From: Streptomyces sp. Ru72
GTDB taxonomy: Bacteria; Actinomycetota; Actinomycetes; Streptomycetales; Streptomycetaceae
DNA length: 64,000 nucleotides
Direction: 5' to 3'
Assembly (NCBI RefSeq): GCF_002920635.1
Contig: NZ_PQSR01000035.1
Coordinates: forward strand, 1-64,000
Positions 1-8,550 of the stretch are shown here, one piece after another (within the stretch, counting starts at the first letter, position 1; every line of letters starts with the position of its first letter). The notes below the pieces were generated by a model. The model made no database searches. It was not told the DNA's origin and worked only from the letters and a program-made list of their open reading frames with translations. The position numbers were made by a program, and so were the translations under genes.

Positions 1-501
1 CAGGTCGTGGAGCGGTATCCGCTGCCCCAGCCCCTCGTGGAGCTGGGAGAGTTGTACGAGGCGCGCGGCACGTCCGGTGACCTGGCCAAGGCCCGCGACC
101 AGTACGCCCTCGTCGACGCCTGGGTCTCCCTGGCCCGCGCCAACGGGGTCGACGCGGACCTCGACACCGCTCTCGCCGCCGCCGACCACGGCGACCGCGC
201 GGCCGCGCTGAAGGCCGCCCGTGCCGAGTGGGGGCGCCGCCACACCGTGCACACCGCCGACGCCCTGGCCTGGGCCCTGCACGTCAACGGCCGCGACCAG
301 GAAGCCCTCCCCTACGCCCGACAGGCCACGGCCACCGGCTACCGCAACGCGGCCTTCCTCTACCACCGCGGCATGATCGAGCACGCCACCGGTCACACCG
401 ACCAGGCCCGCGCCTCCCTCACCGACGCGCTGAAGCTGAACCCCGGCTTCTCCCCGCTGGGCGCGCGTGAGGCCCGTAAGGTCCTGGAGGCGATGCGGTG
501 A
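1..501 (+). CDS. TPR-repeat protein, C-terminal part (5' end outside window)
   Basis: The reading frame is open from the first base of the window, so only the C-terminal 166 residues are visible. They are Ala-rich, helical and arranged as degenerate tetratricopeptide repeats, for example a segment around residues 100-160 with paired helices and the pattern FLYHRGMIEHATG followed by ARASLTDALKLNPGF, which is the canonical TPR end. TPR domains mediate protein-protein contacts; no catalytic domain is visible in this part. The stop codon overlaps the GTG start of the metal-transporter gene by four bases (GTGA), so the two are probably translationally coupled and the TPR protein may work with that transporter. 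That functional link is inference. Confidence 0.85.
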   Translation, partial: QVVERYPLPQPLVELGELYEARGTSGDLAKARDQYALVDAWVSLARANGVDADLDTALAAADHGDRAAALKAARAEWGRRHTVHTADALAWALHVNGRDQEALPYARQATATGYRNAAFLYHRGMIEHATGHTDQARASLTDALKLNPGFSPLGAREARKVLEAMR

Positions 502-2087
502 ACACCCGTCGTATCGCCGCCTGTGGGGCGGCCCTCCTCACGGCCCTGTGCGCGCTCGTCCTCGGCCCCGCCTCCGCAGCGAGCGCCCACCCGCTCGGCA
601 ACTTCACCGTCAACCGCTACGACGGCCTGGTCGCCGCGCCCGGGCAGATGCGCGTCGACCACGTCGAGGACCTCGCCGAGATCCCCGCCACCCAGGCCAG
701 GCCCGACGTCACCAGGCTCGGCCTGACCGCATGGGCCCGGCAGCGGTGCGCGAAGGCGGCCGAGGGCAGCACGCTCACCGTCGGCGGACACCGGGCCCCG
801 CTGAGCGTCCGTACCAGCCGCGCCCAGTTGCGGGCCGGGCAGGCGGGGCTCAACACCCTGCGCGTGGAGTGCCGGCTGACCGCAGCGCTGCCCGAGGGCG
901 ACACCCTCGCCGTCGGCTTCCACAGCGCGGGCGCCACCACCGGGCCCGGCTGGAGCGAGATCACCGCGCGCGGCGACCGCATGACGCTGACCGCGTCCGA
1001 TGTGCCGAAGACGTCGGTGTCCGGCGAACTGACCAGCTATCCCAAGGAGTTGCTCTCCTCACCGGCCGACACCGTCAAGGCCTCGCTCCGGGTGCGCCCG
1101 GGAGGCCCCGCCCTGGCCGACGACCGGCGGGACGCGCCCGCCGCCTCGATCCTTCCGCGCGGCGCGGACCGCTGGACGCGCGCTCTGGACCACCTGGTCG
1201 CCCGCCACCACCTCACGCTCGGTTTCGCCGCGCTCGCCCTGGTCGTCGCCGTCGGCCTCGGCGCGATGCACGCGCTCGCGCCGGGACACGGCAAGACCCT
1301 GATGGCGGCGACGGCAGCCGCCCGCGGGGGCCGGGCCGGGCTCCGGGACGTTCTTCCGCTGGCCGCGTCGGTGACGGTCACCCACACCCTGGGCGTGGTC
1401 GCCCTGGGCCTGCTGGTCACGGCCGGTTCGGCGGCGGCGCCGTCGGTGATCGCCTGGCTGGGGATGGCGAGCGGCGTCCTGGTCACCGTGGCGGGCGCGT
1501 CCCTCGTGCGCCGGGCCTGGCGCAACCGGGGCCACGGGCACGCGCACGACCACGGACACGCGCATGCACACGACGGCGGGCACGCGCATGCACACGACGG
1601 CGAGCGCCCCGATGAACACGACCACGGGCACGAACATCACGCCCACAGTCACGATCCCGGACACGAACACACCCGCACCCAAACCCACACCCACACCCAC
1701 ACCCACACCCACGGCGGCATCCCCCACACCCACCCCACCGCCCCCACCCTCCGCGGCACGATCCTCCTCGGCTTCGCCGGCGGGCTGGTCCCCAGTCCCT
1801 CCGCCGTCGTCGTCCTCGTCGGTGCCGCCGCGCTCGGCCAGGCCTGGTTCGGGCTGCTGCTCGTCGTCGCCTACGGCGTAGGCCTCGCCCTGACGCTGAC
1901 CGCGGCGGGGTTCGCCGTGGTCAAGCTGGGCAGCGGGATGAACCGCCTCCTGGACCGGCGCCCACGCTGGACCCAGAACCCGGCGGCCGCCCTCCTGCGC
2001 AGGACCGCGCCCCTCGGATCCGCCTTCGTGGTCCTCGCCCTGGGCGCCGGACTGGTGTTCAAGGGGGCGGCATCCGCACTCGGTTGA
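498..2087 (+). CDS. NicO/RcnA-type nickel-cobalt transporter with secreted N-domain and His-rich loop
   Basis: The 529-residue protein begins with a signal peptide (Ala-rich core, cleavage near the SAASAHPLG region). A roughly 200-residue extracytoplasmic domain follows, then two membrane blocks. The first block (from about residue 236) carries HALAPGHGKT at about 257-266, a motif typical of the NicO family. A cytoplasmic or periplasmic loop at about 344-412 consists largely of His with Gly, Asp and Thr and should bind Ni, Co or Zn. The second block (about 423-529) completes the transporter. The family moves nickel or cobalt, often as an efflux system. The GTG start overlaps the upstream stop by four bases. 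The substrate is inferred from the family and the His loop. A sulfite/urease-accessory-like permease is the alternative. Confidence 0.8.
   Translation: MNTRRIAACGAALLTALCALVLGPASAASAHPLGNFTVNRYDGLVAAPGQMRVDHVEDLAEIPATQARPDVTRLGLTAWARQRCAKAAEGSTLTVGGHRAPLSVRTSRAQLRAGQAGLNTLRVECRLTAALPEGDTLAVGFHSAGATTGPGWSEITARGDRMTLTASDVPKTSVSGELTSYPKELLSSPADTVKASLRVRPGGPALADDRRDAPAASILPRGADRWTRALDHLVARHHLTLGFAALALVVAVGLGAMHALAPGHGKTLMAATAAARGGRAGLRDVLPLAASVTVTHTLGVVALGLLVTAGSAAAPSVIAWLGMASGVLVTVAGASLVRRAWRNRGHGHAHDHGHAHAHDGGHAHAHDGERPDEHDHGHEHHAHSHDPGHEHTRTQTHTHTHTHTHGGIPHTHPTAPTLRGTILLGFAGGLVPSPSAVVVLVGAAALGQAWFGLLLVVAYGVGLALTLTAAGFAVVKLGSGMNRLLDRRPRWTQNPAAALLRRTAPLGSAFVVLALGAGLVFKGAASALG
1554..1712 (+). repeat. 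In-frame tandem repeats encoding the His-rich loop
   Basis: Two consecutive 24-bp units (1554-1577 and 1578-1601) differ by a single base and each encode an eight-residue Gly-His-Ala-His-Ala-His-Asp-Gly unit. About 80 bp further on, a run of roughly five ACACCC hexamers (about 1683-1711) encodes alternating Thr-His. Both periods are multiples of three, so copy-number change alters loop length and metal-binding capacity without a frameshift. Confidence 0.85.
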
Positions 2088-2159
2088 GCTACTTTTGGGG
2101 AGAAATCACGCGGAGTGGATACGTGGATACATCGCGCGGATGCGAATGGGGGACGGCCC

Positions 2160-3764
2160 GTGTCCGAAGAACCGGGCAGTGAACGTGTGATCGCCGGGCG
2201 CTACCGTCTGCTGTCCCCCCTCGGCCAGGGCGGCATGGGGACGGTCTGGCGGGCCCGTGACGAGGTCCTGCACCGCGAGGTCGCCGTCAAGGAGGTGCGC
2301 GCGCCGGCCGGACTTCCCTCGCCCGAGGTCCAGCGCATGTACACCCGGCTGGAGCGGGAGGCCTGGGCGGCGGCCCGGGTGGCGAACCGGAACGTGGTGA
2401 CGGTCTACGACGTGGCCCACCAGGACGGCCGCCCCTGGATCGTGATGGAACTGGTCCGCGGCATCGCCCTGTCGGACCTGCTGGACGCGGAGGGCCCCCT
2501 CTCCCCGCAGCGCGCCGCGCACATCGGCGCCGAGGTGCTGGCGGCCCTGCGCGCCGCGCACGCCGCGGGGGTGCTGCACCGCGATGTGAAACCGGCCAAC
2601 GTGCTGCTGGCGAACGACGGCCGGGTGGTGCTCACGGACTTCGGTATCGCCATGGTCGAGGGCAGTTCGGCGCTGACCATGACAGGCGAGGTCATCGGAT
2701 CCCCCGAGTTCCTCGCTCCGGAGCGGGCGCTCGGGCGTACTCCCGGACCGGAGTCCGACCTGTGGTCGCTCGGTGTGCTGTTGTACGCGGCGGTCGAGGG
2801 CAACTCGCCGTTCCGGCACGACACTCCGCTGAGCACGCTCCGCGCGGTCGTCGACGAGGAGCTGCCGCCGCCGCACCGAGCGGGGCCGCTGGCTCCGGTG
2901 ATCGAGGGGCTGCTGCGCAAGGACCCGGCCGAGCGGATCCCGGCCGAGCGGGCCGAGCGGGACCTGCGGCTCATCGCGGCGGGCGGCACCCCGCGCACGG
3001 GTGCCGCCGCTTACACGCCGACGGTCGCGGCGTTCCCGGGTCCGGCGGAACCGCCCACCGCCCCGCTTCCGCCGCCGGCCACCACCCGGCCCGCGCCCGC
3101 ACCCGGGTACGCCGCTCCGTCGGAGCCGCTGCCCCGCAACCGCCGGGCCGGCATCGTGCTGGCCGCGGGCCTTGCCGCGCTCGTCCTGGCGGTGGCGGGG
3201 CTGACGTACGCGCTGGTGAACCGGAACGGCACGGGCGGCACGAACAGCGGGGCCACGCAGGGCGGCACGGTCAGCGGCGGGTCCTCGAGCAGCCCGGAGG
3301 TGAGCACGTCGCGGGCCGCTTCCGCCACCCGCGGGACCTCGGCCGGTGGTGGCAGTGGGGGCGGTGGTCGTACGACGAGCCCGCCCACCCAGTCGGTCCG
3401 GGTGACGGTCACCGGCACGCGCACCGACTACGCGGGGGGCTGTCCGCCGCCGGACGCCGAGGCGCCCGCGTTCACGGCGACGTTCACCGTGGGCAGGGTT
3501 CCGGTCGATGTGTCCTACCGCTGGGTCACGAAGACGGGGCAGGTCTCGGACCCGGGCTGGAAGACGCTGTCGTTCGCGGCGGGTGACGCGAAGACCAAGC
3601 AGCGGCAGGTCATCGTCACCACGTACGAGGAGGGCGGTTCCGTGCGGAACGCGATCGGCGTGGAGGTGCGCAGCCCGGTCGAGGTCACGTCCGAGTCGGT
3701 GCCGTTCTCGGTGACCTGTGAGACGGAGACCCCGTCGGGCGGGGCCTCCCCCTCTTCTTCGTGA
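2160..3764 (+). CDS. Membrane-anchored Ser/Thr protein kinase (PknB/Hanks type)
   Basis: The 534-residue protein has a complete N-terminal Hanks kinase domain: Gly-rich loop GQGGMGTVW (about residue 20), Lys of VAVKEV, catalytic loop HRDVKPAN (about 139), DFG (about 159) and an APE segment. A Pro/Ala-rich linker follows. A single transmembrane helix lies at about 328-352, then a Ser/Gly-rich stalk and an extracellular beta-type domain with Cys residues near its start and end. It should phosphorylate cytoplasmic proteins in response to an external cue; the outer domain has no PASTA repeats. I chose GTG 2160 because GGGGGA lies six bases upstream; GTG 2115 in the same frame has no comparable site. 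It converges with the GDSL lipase gene. Confidence 0.88.
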   Translation: MSEEPGSERVIAGRYRLLSPLGQGGMGTVWRARDEVLHREVAVKEVRAPAGLPSPEVQRMYTRLEREAWAAARVANRNVVTVYDVAHQDGRPWIVMELVRGIALSDLLDAEGPLSPQRAAHIGAEVLAALRAAHAAGVLHRDVKPANVLLANDGRVVLTDFGIAMVEGSSALTMTGEVIGSPEFLAPERALGRTPGPESDLWSLGVLLYAAVEGNSPFRHDTPLSTLRAVVDEELPPPHRAGPLAPVIEGLLRKDPAERIPAERAERDLRLIAAGGTPRTGAAAYTPTVAAFPGPAEPPTAPLPPPATTRPAPAPGYAAPSEPLPRNRRAGIVLAAGLAALVLAVAGLTYALVNRNGTGGTNSGATQGGTVSGGSSSSPEVSTSRAASATRGTSAGGGSGGGGRTTSPPTQSVRVTVTGTRTDYAGGCPPPDAEAPAFTATFTVGRVPVDVSYRWVTKTGQVSDPGWKTLSFAAGDAKTKQRQVIVTTYEEGGSVRNAIGVEVRSPVEVTSESVPFSVTCETETPSGGASPSSS

Positions 3765-3803
3765 CGTTCTTGACCGCCGGGTGCTTCGTGAGGTTCGTGA
3801 CCG

Positions 3804-4610
3804 TCAGGCCGCGCTGGTGAGCACCGGCAGATAGCCGCCGGACTGGCCGGCCGTGGTCGGGTGGTACGACTGGCCGATGTTCAGCCAGTCGACGCTGTGC
3901 AGCCAGGAGTCGCCCGAGCAGATCTCGTGGCCGGTGAAGGTGGTGCGGACGTCGCCGAAGGTGAAGCCGTGGTCGGCGGCGCGCTTGGCGATGGCGGCGT
4001 CGAGGTAGTCCGCGGCGCCGTTGATCGCCGACCGCTTGGTTCCGGACAGTCCGAGGCAGGTGGTGCCGAGCTGGTAGAAGCGGGGGTAGCCCAGCACGAC
4101 CACGTGGGCCGAGGGGGCCTTGGTGCGGATCGCCGAGTAGACGGCGTCCAGTCGGCCGGGCAGGGTCGAGTCGACGTACGCCTTCGCCGTGGCGATCCGG
4201 GAGAGGCAGGCGCTGTCCGACTGGAGCACACAGGTCGTCATGACGTCGGAGAAGCCCGCGTCGTTGCCGCCGATGGTGATCGACACGAGCCCGGTGGAGG
4301 CGTTGAGGGTGCCGAGCTGACTGTTCAGCACATCGGTGGTCTTGGCGCCGGAGCAGGCCATGAAGCTGAACGAGGCGGGAGCGTGCGCGGCCTGCCACAG
4401 GTACGGATAGGCCTTCGTGCTGCGGTCGCAGTCGCCGCTGGAGCTGATGTAGCTGCCGGCTCCGACACCGGAGGAGTAGGAGTCGCCGAGCGCCACATAC
4501 CCGGTGGCCGCGGCGAGGGGGGACGCCTGCGCCGCGGCGGCCCCGGTGAGGGCGAGGCCGAGGGCCAGGAGGAGCGAGCCCATAAAGGCCGCATATCGGG
4601 AACGTCTCAT
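3804..4610 (-). CDS. Secreted SGNH/GDSL-family lipase/esterase
   Basis: The 268-residue product has a signal peptide (about residues 1-33, Arg-rich start, long Leu/Ala core, Ala-x-Ala-Ser end). It carries the SGNH blocks: GDSYSSGVGAGSY (block I, nucleophile Ser, about residue 43), IGGNDAGF (block III) and SYHPTTAGQ (block V, catalytic His, about 249). Cys pairs suggest disulfides, as in the Streptomyces extracellular lipases of this family, which hydrolyse acyl esters outside the cell. From memory the closest known relative is SCO1725. The ATG at 4610 was chosen over a longer frame because AAAGGGAGG precedes it and the signal peptide begins there. About 50 bases upstream an AT-richer stretch with TTGGCATGGACA and CAACACGCGTAG on this strand may be the promoter. 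Confidence 0.92.
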   Translation of the reverse strand: MRRSRYAAFMGSLLLALGLALTGAAAAQASPLAAATGYVALGDSYSSGVGAGSYISSSGDCDRSTKAYPYLWQAAHAPASFSFMACSGAKTTDVLNSQLGTLNASTGLVSITIGGNDAGFSDVMTTCVLQSDSACLSRIATAKAYVDSTLPGRLDAVYSAIRTKAPSAHVVVLGYPRFYQLGTTCLGLSGTKRSAINGAADYLDAAIAKRAADHGFTFGDVRTTFTGHEICSGDSWLHSVDWLNIGQSYHPTTAGQSGGYLPVLTSAA

Positions 4611-4839
4611 GGAACCTCCCTTTAGCAGGATCTCTGCCACAACCGGCATAGCAGCTACGCGTGTTGACAGGAAGTGTCCATGCCAAGACTTTTCGGGGTC
4701 CGCCCGATTCACTCCCGCAGAACGGATGTTTGAAGCAGGCCGAGAACCTGCGCGGGCGGCGTGCGCATCTTGACGCCCTGCCGCTCACTGCGCGACATTG
4801 AAGCCCGGCATCCGGCGCTTCGGGGGGGCAAAGTCGCCA

Positions 4840-5262
4840 ATGCAGACCTTAGGCATCGAGCCACCTTCATCACAGAGAGACGGGCGGCCGGGACAGGGTC
4901 CGGGGAGGGACCTGCTTCCCCTGCTCATGGGTGTGGCCGTCGCGGTCGCGGCGACCGGCGCGACCCTCGCGCTGAGCGGCTCCGACTCACCGCTGCGCGG
5001 CCCGTTCACCCTCTTCTTCCTGCTCGCCGCGCCGGCGACGGCTGTGGCCGCCACCCTGAGAGGGCTGAAACCCTTTCCCCGCACAGTGGTGTCCGTGGCG
5101 GGAGCGATCGCGATCGATCTTCTGGTCGCCCAGGGCATGCTGGCGGTGCACCGGTGGTCCGTCACCGGCGGGATCGTCGCGGTGACCGTGATCAGCGCCC
5201 TCGTCCTCCTGCCGGTCCTGGTACGGCGTCACCGCGCCCGCGCGGCACGAAATCGGGGCTGA
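4840..5262 (+). CDS. Small four-helix membrane protein of unknown function
   Basis: The 140-residue product has a short hydrophilic N-terminus and four predicted transmembrane helices at about residues 25-47, 54-76, 84-106 and 112-134, ending in a short basic RRHRARAARNRG-like tail that should be cytoplasmic. No catalytic motif or named domain is recognised. It is divergent from the GDSL lipase gene. ATG 4840 is favoured by a G-run 11-17 bases upstream; an in-frame ATG at 4798 would add 14 residues. High third-position GC across the frame supports real coding. Confidence 0.6.
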   Translation: MQTLGIEPPSSQRDGRPGQGPGRDLLPLLMGVAVAVAATGATLALSGSDSPLRGPFTLFFLLAAPATAVAATLRGLKPFPRTVVSVAGAIAIDLLVAQGMLAVHRWSVTGGIVAVTVISALVLLPVLVRRHRARAARNRG

Positions 5263-5933
5263 GGACGTGGACATCGGCGCGCAACCCCCCGGCGAGCCCA
5301 CGAAGGCCGGCCGGGCGACGTGGACGGCTCCGCCGCCGATGCCGAGACCCCTGTCCCGAACGGAACACAAGGACTCCCCGAAGGCACGGACGTCTTCCGT
5401 GCCCGAAGGGCGGGTGACGCCTTGTCACCCTGCCGTGTTCGGAGACGGGGCCCGTCGCGCCCCGGTCCGGGCACCGCGCGATGCATCGCTGTCGCGGCCG
5501 GAACTCTTCGAACCGACCGCTCGGACACTCAAACGGATGGGACAAATCCGTTCGAGGAGTTGAGTTACGGCCATACCAACAAAAACGCGGACCCTGTCAC
5601 AGGTCTTGCCATATCGCCGCAATCGTCAATACCGTCATACATCAACCCGCATCGGTCCATCATCATGCGGTCCAGGGGAGGGCTCAGGTACCGCGATGGT
5701 TCCGGCGCGGGGCGCGGTAGGGGGGTGCCGTGCTCGGCGACCCGAGAGGTCGTACGAGTCGTGCCGCGCGACCGGCCGCCGTTTTCCCGGCAGACGGTCA
5801 GCTTTGCCAGCTCACCCGGCATGCACGGAGATCCGTGCAGCATGCCGTCGGTGAGAACCCCCCCTTTCGAACCGGACACAGAGCCGGACCGTCCAGGGGC
5901 GGACGGTCCGACCGGACGAGAGGGACAAGACTC
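5263..5933. other. Non-coding gap upstream of polysaccharide locus
   Basis: No frame in these 671 bases combines a ribosome-binding site, codon bias and recognisable protein. The stretch 5560-5670 is clearly richer in A and T than its surroundings, which suggests promoter or regulatory DNA for the downstream operon. No operator could be identified by eye. Confidence 0.5.
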
Positions 5934-6752
5934 ATGAGTTCTGTTCTGCGCCCTGCCTTTTCGGATCAGGGTCCGTTAACGCAGGGGAAGTACCGGCCGA
6001 TCTCCTCGCACCTGGCCATCGCGCCGCCGGTGAGCGTGGTGATCCCCGCCATGAACGAGGCGGAGAATCTCCCCTACGTCTTCAAGACCCTTCCGGACTG
6101 GATTCACGAAGTCGTTCTGGTGGACGGCAATTCCACCGACAACACGGTGGAGGTGGCGCGCGAGCTGTGGCCCGACGTGAAAGTCGTCGAGCAGCGGGGC
6201 AAAGGCAAGGGTGACGCCCTGATCACCGGCTTCGCGGCGTGCACCGGCGACATCATCGTGATGGTCGACGCGGACGGTTCGGCGGACGGTCAGGAGATCG
6301 TCAGTTATGTCTCCGCGCTGGTGTCCGGGGCGGACTTCGCGAAGGGCTCGCGGTTCGCGAACGGGGGCGGGACCTCCGACATGACGCCGATCCGAAAGCT
6401 GGGCAACCGGGTGCTGTGCGCGATCGTCAACGCCAAGTTCGGCGCCCGCTACACCGACCTTTGCTACGGGTACAACGCGTTCTGGCGGCACTGCCTGGAC
6501 AAGATCGACCTGGACTGCACCGGCTTCGAGGTCGAGACCCTGATGAACATCCGGGTGGTCAAGGCCGGCCTGAAGGTGCAGGAGATACCCAGCCACGAGT
6601 ACCTCCGCATCCACGGCACCAGCAATCTGAGCGCGGTGCGTGACGGGCTCCGGGTGCTGAAGGTGATCCTCAAGGAGCGCTCGAACCGGCGTGCGCAGCG
6701 CCGCCGTCCTCGTGCCGTCGCGCTCAACTCCGGCCGGGGAGAGCTGTCTTGA
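5934..6752 (+). CDS. GT2 glycosyltransferase (dolichyl-phosphate-mannose-synthase-like)
   Basis: The 272-residue protein is a soluble GT-A fold transferase. The nucleotide-sugar site begins with VSVVIPAMNEAENLPYVF (about residues 32-49), followed by VDGNSTDNT and the metal-binding DxD of VMVDADGS (about 110). The C-terminal part resembles the DPM1/undecaprenyl-phosphate transferase subgroup, including a GYNAFWRHCLDKI segment. Such enzymes move a sugar from a nucleotide donor to a polyprenyl phosphate or a growing glycan on the cytoplasmic membrane face. ATG 5934 has GAGGG nine bases upstream. The stop overlaps the TTG start of the next glycosyltransferase gene, so it opens the polysaccharide operon. 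The sugar and acceptor are unknown. Confidence 0.88.
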   Translation: MSSVLRPAFSDQGPLTQGKYRPISSHLAIAPPVSVVIPAMNEAENLPYVFKTLPDWIHEVVLVDGNSTDNTVEVARELWPDVKVVEQRGKGKGDALITGFAACTGDIIVMVDADGSADGQEIVSYVSALVSGADFAKGSRFANGGGTSDMTPIRKLGNRVLCAIVNAKFGARYTDLCYGYNAFWRHCLDKIDLDCTGFEVETLMNIRVVKAGLKVQEIPSHEYLRIHGTSNLSAVRDGLRVLKVILKERSNRRAQRRRPRAVALNSGRGELS

Positions 6753-7753
6753 GCGATCCGGATATCTCCGTGGTCATCTGCGTCTACACCGAGGACCGCT
6801 GGGAGGACATCCTCGCGGCGGTCGCCTCGGTGCGGGCGCAGTCCCGGCCGGCGCGCGAGACGCTCCTGGTCGTGGACCACAACGAACCCCTGCTGGAGAG
6901 GCTGACCGGCGAATACAAGGAGGCCCGGGAGGACGGATCGGTCCGGGTACTCGCCAACGCGGGCCCCCGCGGCCTGTCCGCGGGCCGCAACACCGGGATC
7001 GCCGCCTCGCGCGGGGAGGTCATCGCCTTCCTCGACGACGACGCGGTGGCCGAACGGGACTGGCTGAAGCACTTCGCCGAAGGATACGAGGACCCGCGGG
7101 TCATGGCCGTCGGCGGCCGTACGATGCCGATCTGGGCGTCGGGCCGCCGCCCGGCCTGGTTCCCAGAGGAGTTCGACTGGGTGGTGGGCTGTACGTACAA
7201 GGGGCTGCCGCCCGGCCGGGCCCGGGTGCGCAACGTCCTCGGCGGCAACGCCTCCTTCCGCCGCAGCGCGTTCGACGCGGCGGGCGGCTTCGCCACCGGC
7301 ATCGGACGCGACGGCGACAAGCGTCCCCTCGGCTGCGAGGAGACGGAGCTGTGCATCCGCCTCACCCGGGCCAGGCCCGACGCGATCCTGCTGATCGACG
7401 ACCGGGCGGTGATCCACCACCGGGTGCCCGAGCCGCGCGAGCACTTCGCGTACTTCCGCACCCGCACCTACGCAGAGGGCCTGTCCAAGGCGCTCGTGGC
7501 CCGCAGCGTCGGCGCCGGGAAGGGCCTGGAGTCCGAACGCCGCTACACCACCCGGGTGTTGCCCGCCGGGGTGGGCCGCGGCCTGCGCGACGCGCTGCTG
7601 GCCCGCCCGGGGGGCGCGGGCCGGGCGGGGGCGATCGTCGCCGGGGTGCTCACGGCGGCCGGCGGGTACCTGGTCGGGAGCGTCCGGGCGCGCAGGAGTA
7701 GCGCGACCTTCGCCGTGGCCGGCATCCCGGACGGTGAGGGGGCGGCCGCATGA
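6749..7753 (+). CDS. GT2 family glycosyltransferase
   Basis: The 334-residue protein starts with ISVVICVYTEDRWEDILAA, the donor-binding strand of GT2 enzymes, and has the acidic metal site FLDDDAVAE near residue 95. GNASFRRSAFDAAGGF follows near 165, and the catalytic-base region EETELCIRL near 208. The C-terminus contains an amphipathic or hydrophobic stretch that may sit on the membrane. The start is a TTG overlapping the previous stop (TTGA), and its own stop overlaps the ATG of the deacetylase gene, so the three are translationally coupled. It probably adds a second sugar of the repeat unit; linkage and donor cannot be told from sequence. Confidence 0.87.
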   Translation: MSDPDISVVICVYTEDRWEDILAAVASVRAQSRPARETLLVVDHNEPLLERLTGEYKEAREDGSVRVLANAGPRGLSAGRNTGIAASRGEVIAFLDDDAVAERDWLKHFAEGYEDPRVMAVGGRTMPIWASGRRPAWFPEEFDWVVGCTYKGLPPGRARVRNVLGGNASFRRSAFDAAGGFATGIGRDGDKRPLGCEETELCIRLTRARPDAILLIDDRAVIHHRVPEPREHFAYFRTRTYAEGLSKALVARSVGAGKGLESERRYTTRVLPAGVGRGLRDALLARPGGAGRAGAIVAGVLTAAGGYLVGSVRARRSSATFAVAGIPDGEGAAA

Positions 7754-8550
7754 GCGACCAGCCCGTGCCGATCCTCATGTACCACTCGGTGGCGACGGCG
7801 CCCAACGAGGCGACGCGCGCGCTGTCGGTGGCGCCCGAGGCGTTCCGCGAGCAGATGGCCCTGCTCGCCGACCACAAGTTCACGCCCGTCACCACGGCCG
7901 AACTGGCGAGGAGCTGGCGGGAGGGCGGCCCGCTGCCCGAGCGGCCCGTCCTCATCACCTTCGACGATGGCTACGAGGGCGTGCACCGGCACGCGCTGCC
8001 CGTGCTCGCGCGGCACGGCTTCGCCTCCACGCTGTTCGTCTCCACCGGCTGGATCCGGGGCGCCCACGACACCGGCGGCGGCCTGGACACGATGCTCGAC
8101 TGGCGCCAGGTCCGCGACCTCGTGGACGCGGGGGTCGAGATCGGCGGACACAGCCACACGCACCCGCAGCTCGACCAGCTCCCCGATGACGCGCTGTGGT
8201 TGGAGCTGCTGCGCTGCAAGGAGATCATCGCCGACGAACTCGGCGCCCGCCCGGTGTCGTTCGCCTACCCCTACGGCTACTCCAGCCGCCGGGTGCGCCG
8301 CATCGTGCGCGAGGCCGGCTTCGGTCAGTCGCTCGCCGTGGGCAACGCTCTCGCGCGCCGCCGCCAGGGTCCGTACGCCCTGCAGCGGGTCACCGTGCGC
8401 CGCACCACCGGTGCCGAGGAGTTCGAGCGGCTCGTCCAGGGCCGTGCGATCGCCCGCACCTTCGCCAGGGACCGCGCCCTGACCAAGGGGTACGCCGTGG
8501 TCCGAAGAGCACGCCAGGTCCGCCGGAAGGCCATCCCGTCCCGTGTCTGA
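7750..8550 (+). CDS. Polysaccharide deacetylase (NodB homology domain, CE4)
   Basis: The 266-residue protein carries the CE4 metal-dependent deacetylase motifs in order: ITFDDGYEG (motif 1, general-base and metal Asp, about residue 72), HSHTHPQLDQL (motif 2, metal His pair, about 135) and FAYPYGYSS (motif 3, about 174). All catalytic residues appear intact. No signal peptide or N-terminal membrane helix is visible, so it would act in the cytoplasm on lipid-linked or nucleotide-linked intermediates unless it is exported by another route. Removing N-acetyl groups makes the polymer cationic. It overlaps both neighbours (four bases with the preceding glycosyltransferase gene, eight with the flippase fusion), which places it firmly in the polysaccharide operon. 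Confidence 0.9.
   Translation: MSDQPVPILMYHSVATAPNEATRALSVAPEAFREQMALLADHKFTPVTTAELARSWREGGPLPERPVLITFDDGYEGVHRHALPVLARHGFASTLFVSTGWIRGAHDTGGGLDTMLDWRQVRDLVDAGVEIGGHSHTHPQLDQLPDDALWLELLRCKEIIADELGARPVSFAYPYGYSSRRVRRIVREAGFGQSLAVGNALARRRQGPYALQRVTVRRTTGAEEFERLVQGRAIARTFARDRALTKGYAVVRRARQVRRKAIPSRV

Noticed and set aside
1554..1712. CRISPR-like array
   Set aside because: The repeats are contiguous with no spacers and are translated into the His-rich loop.
5267..5563. 98-residue frame after the membrane protein
   Set aside because: It has no ribosome-binding site, irregular codon use and no protein resemblance; it is read as part of the non-coding gap.
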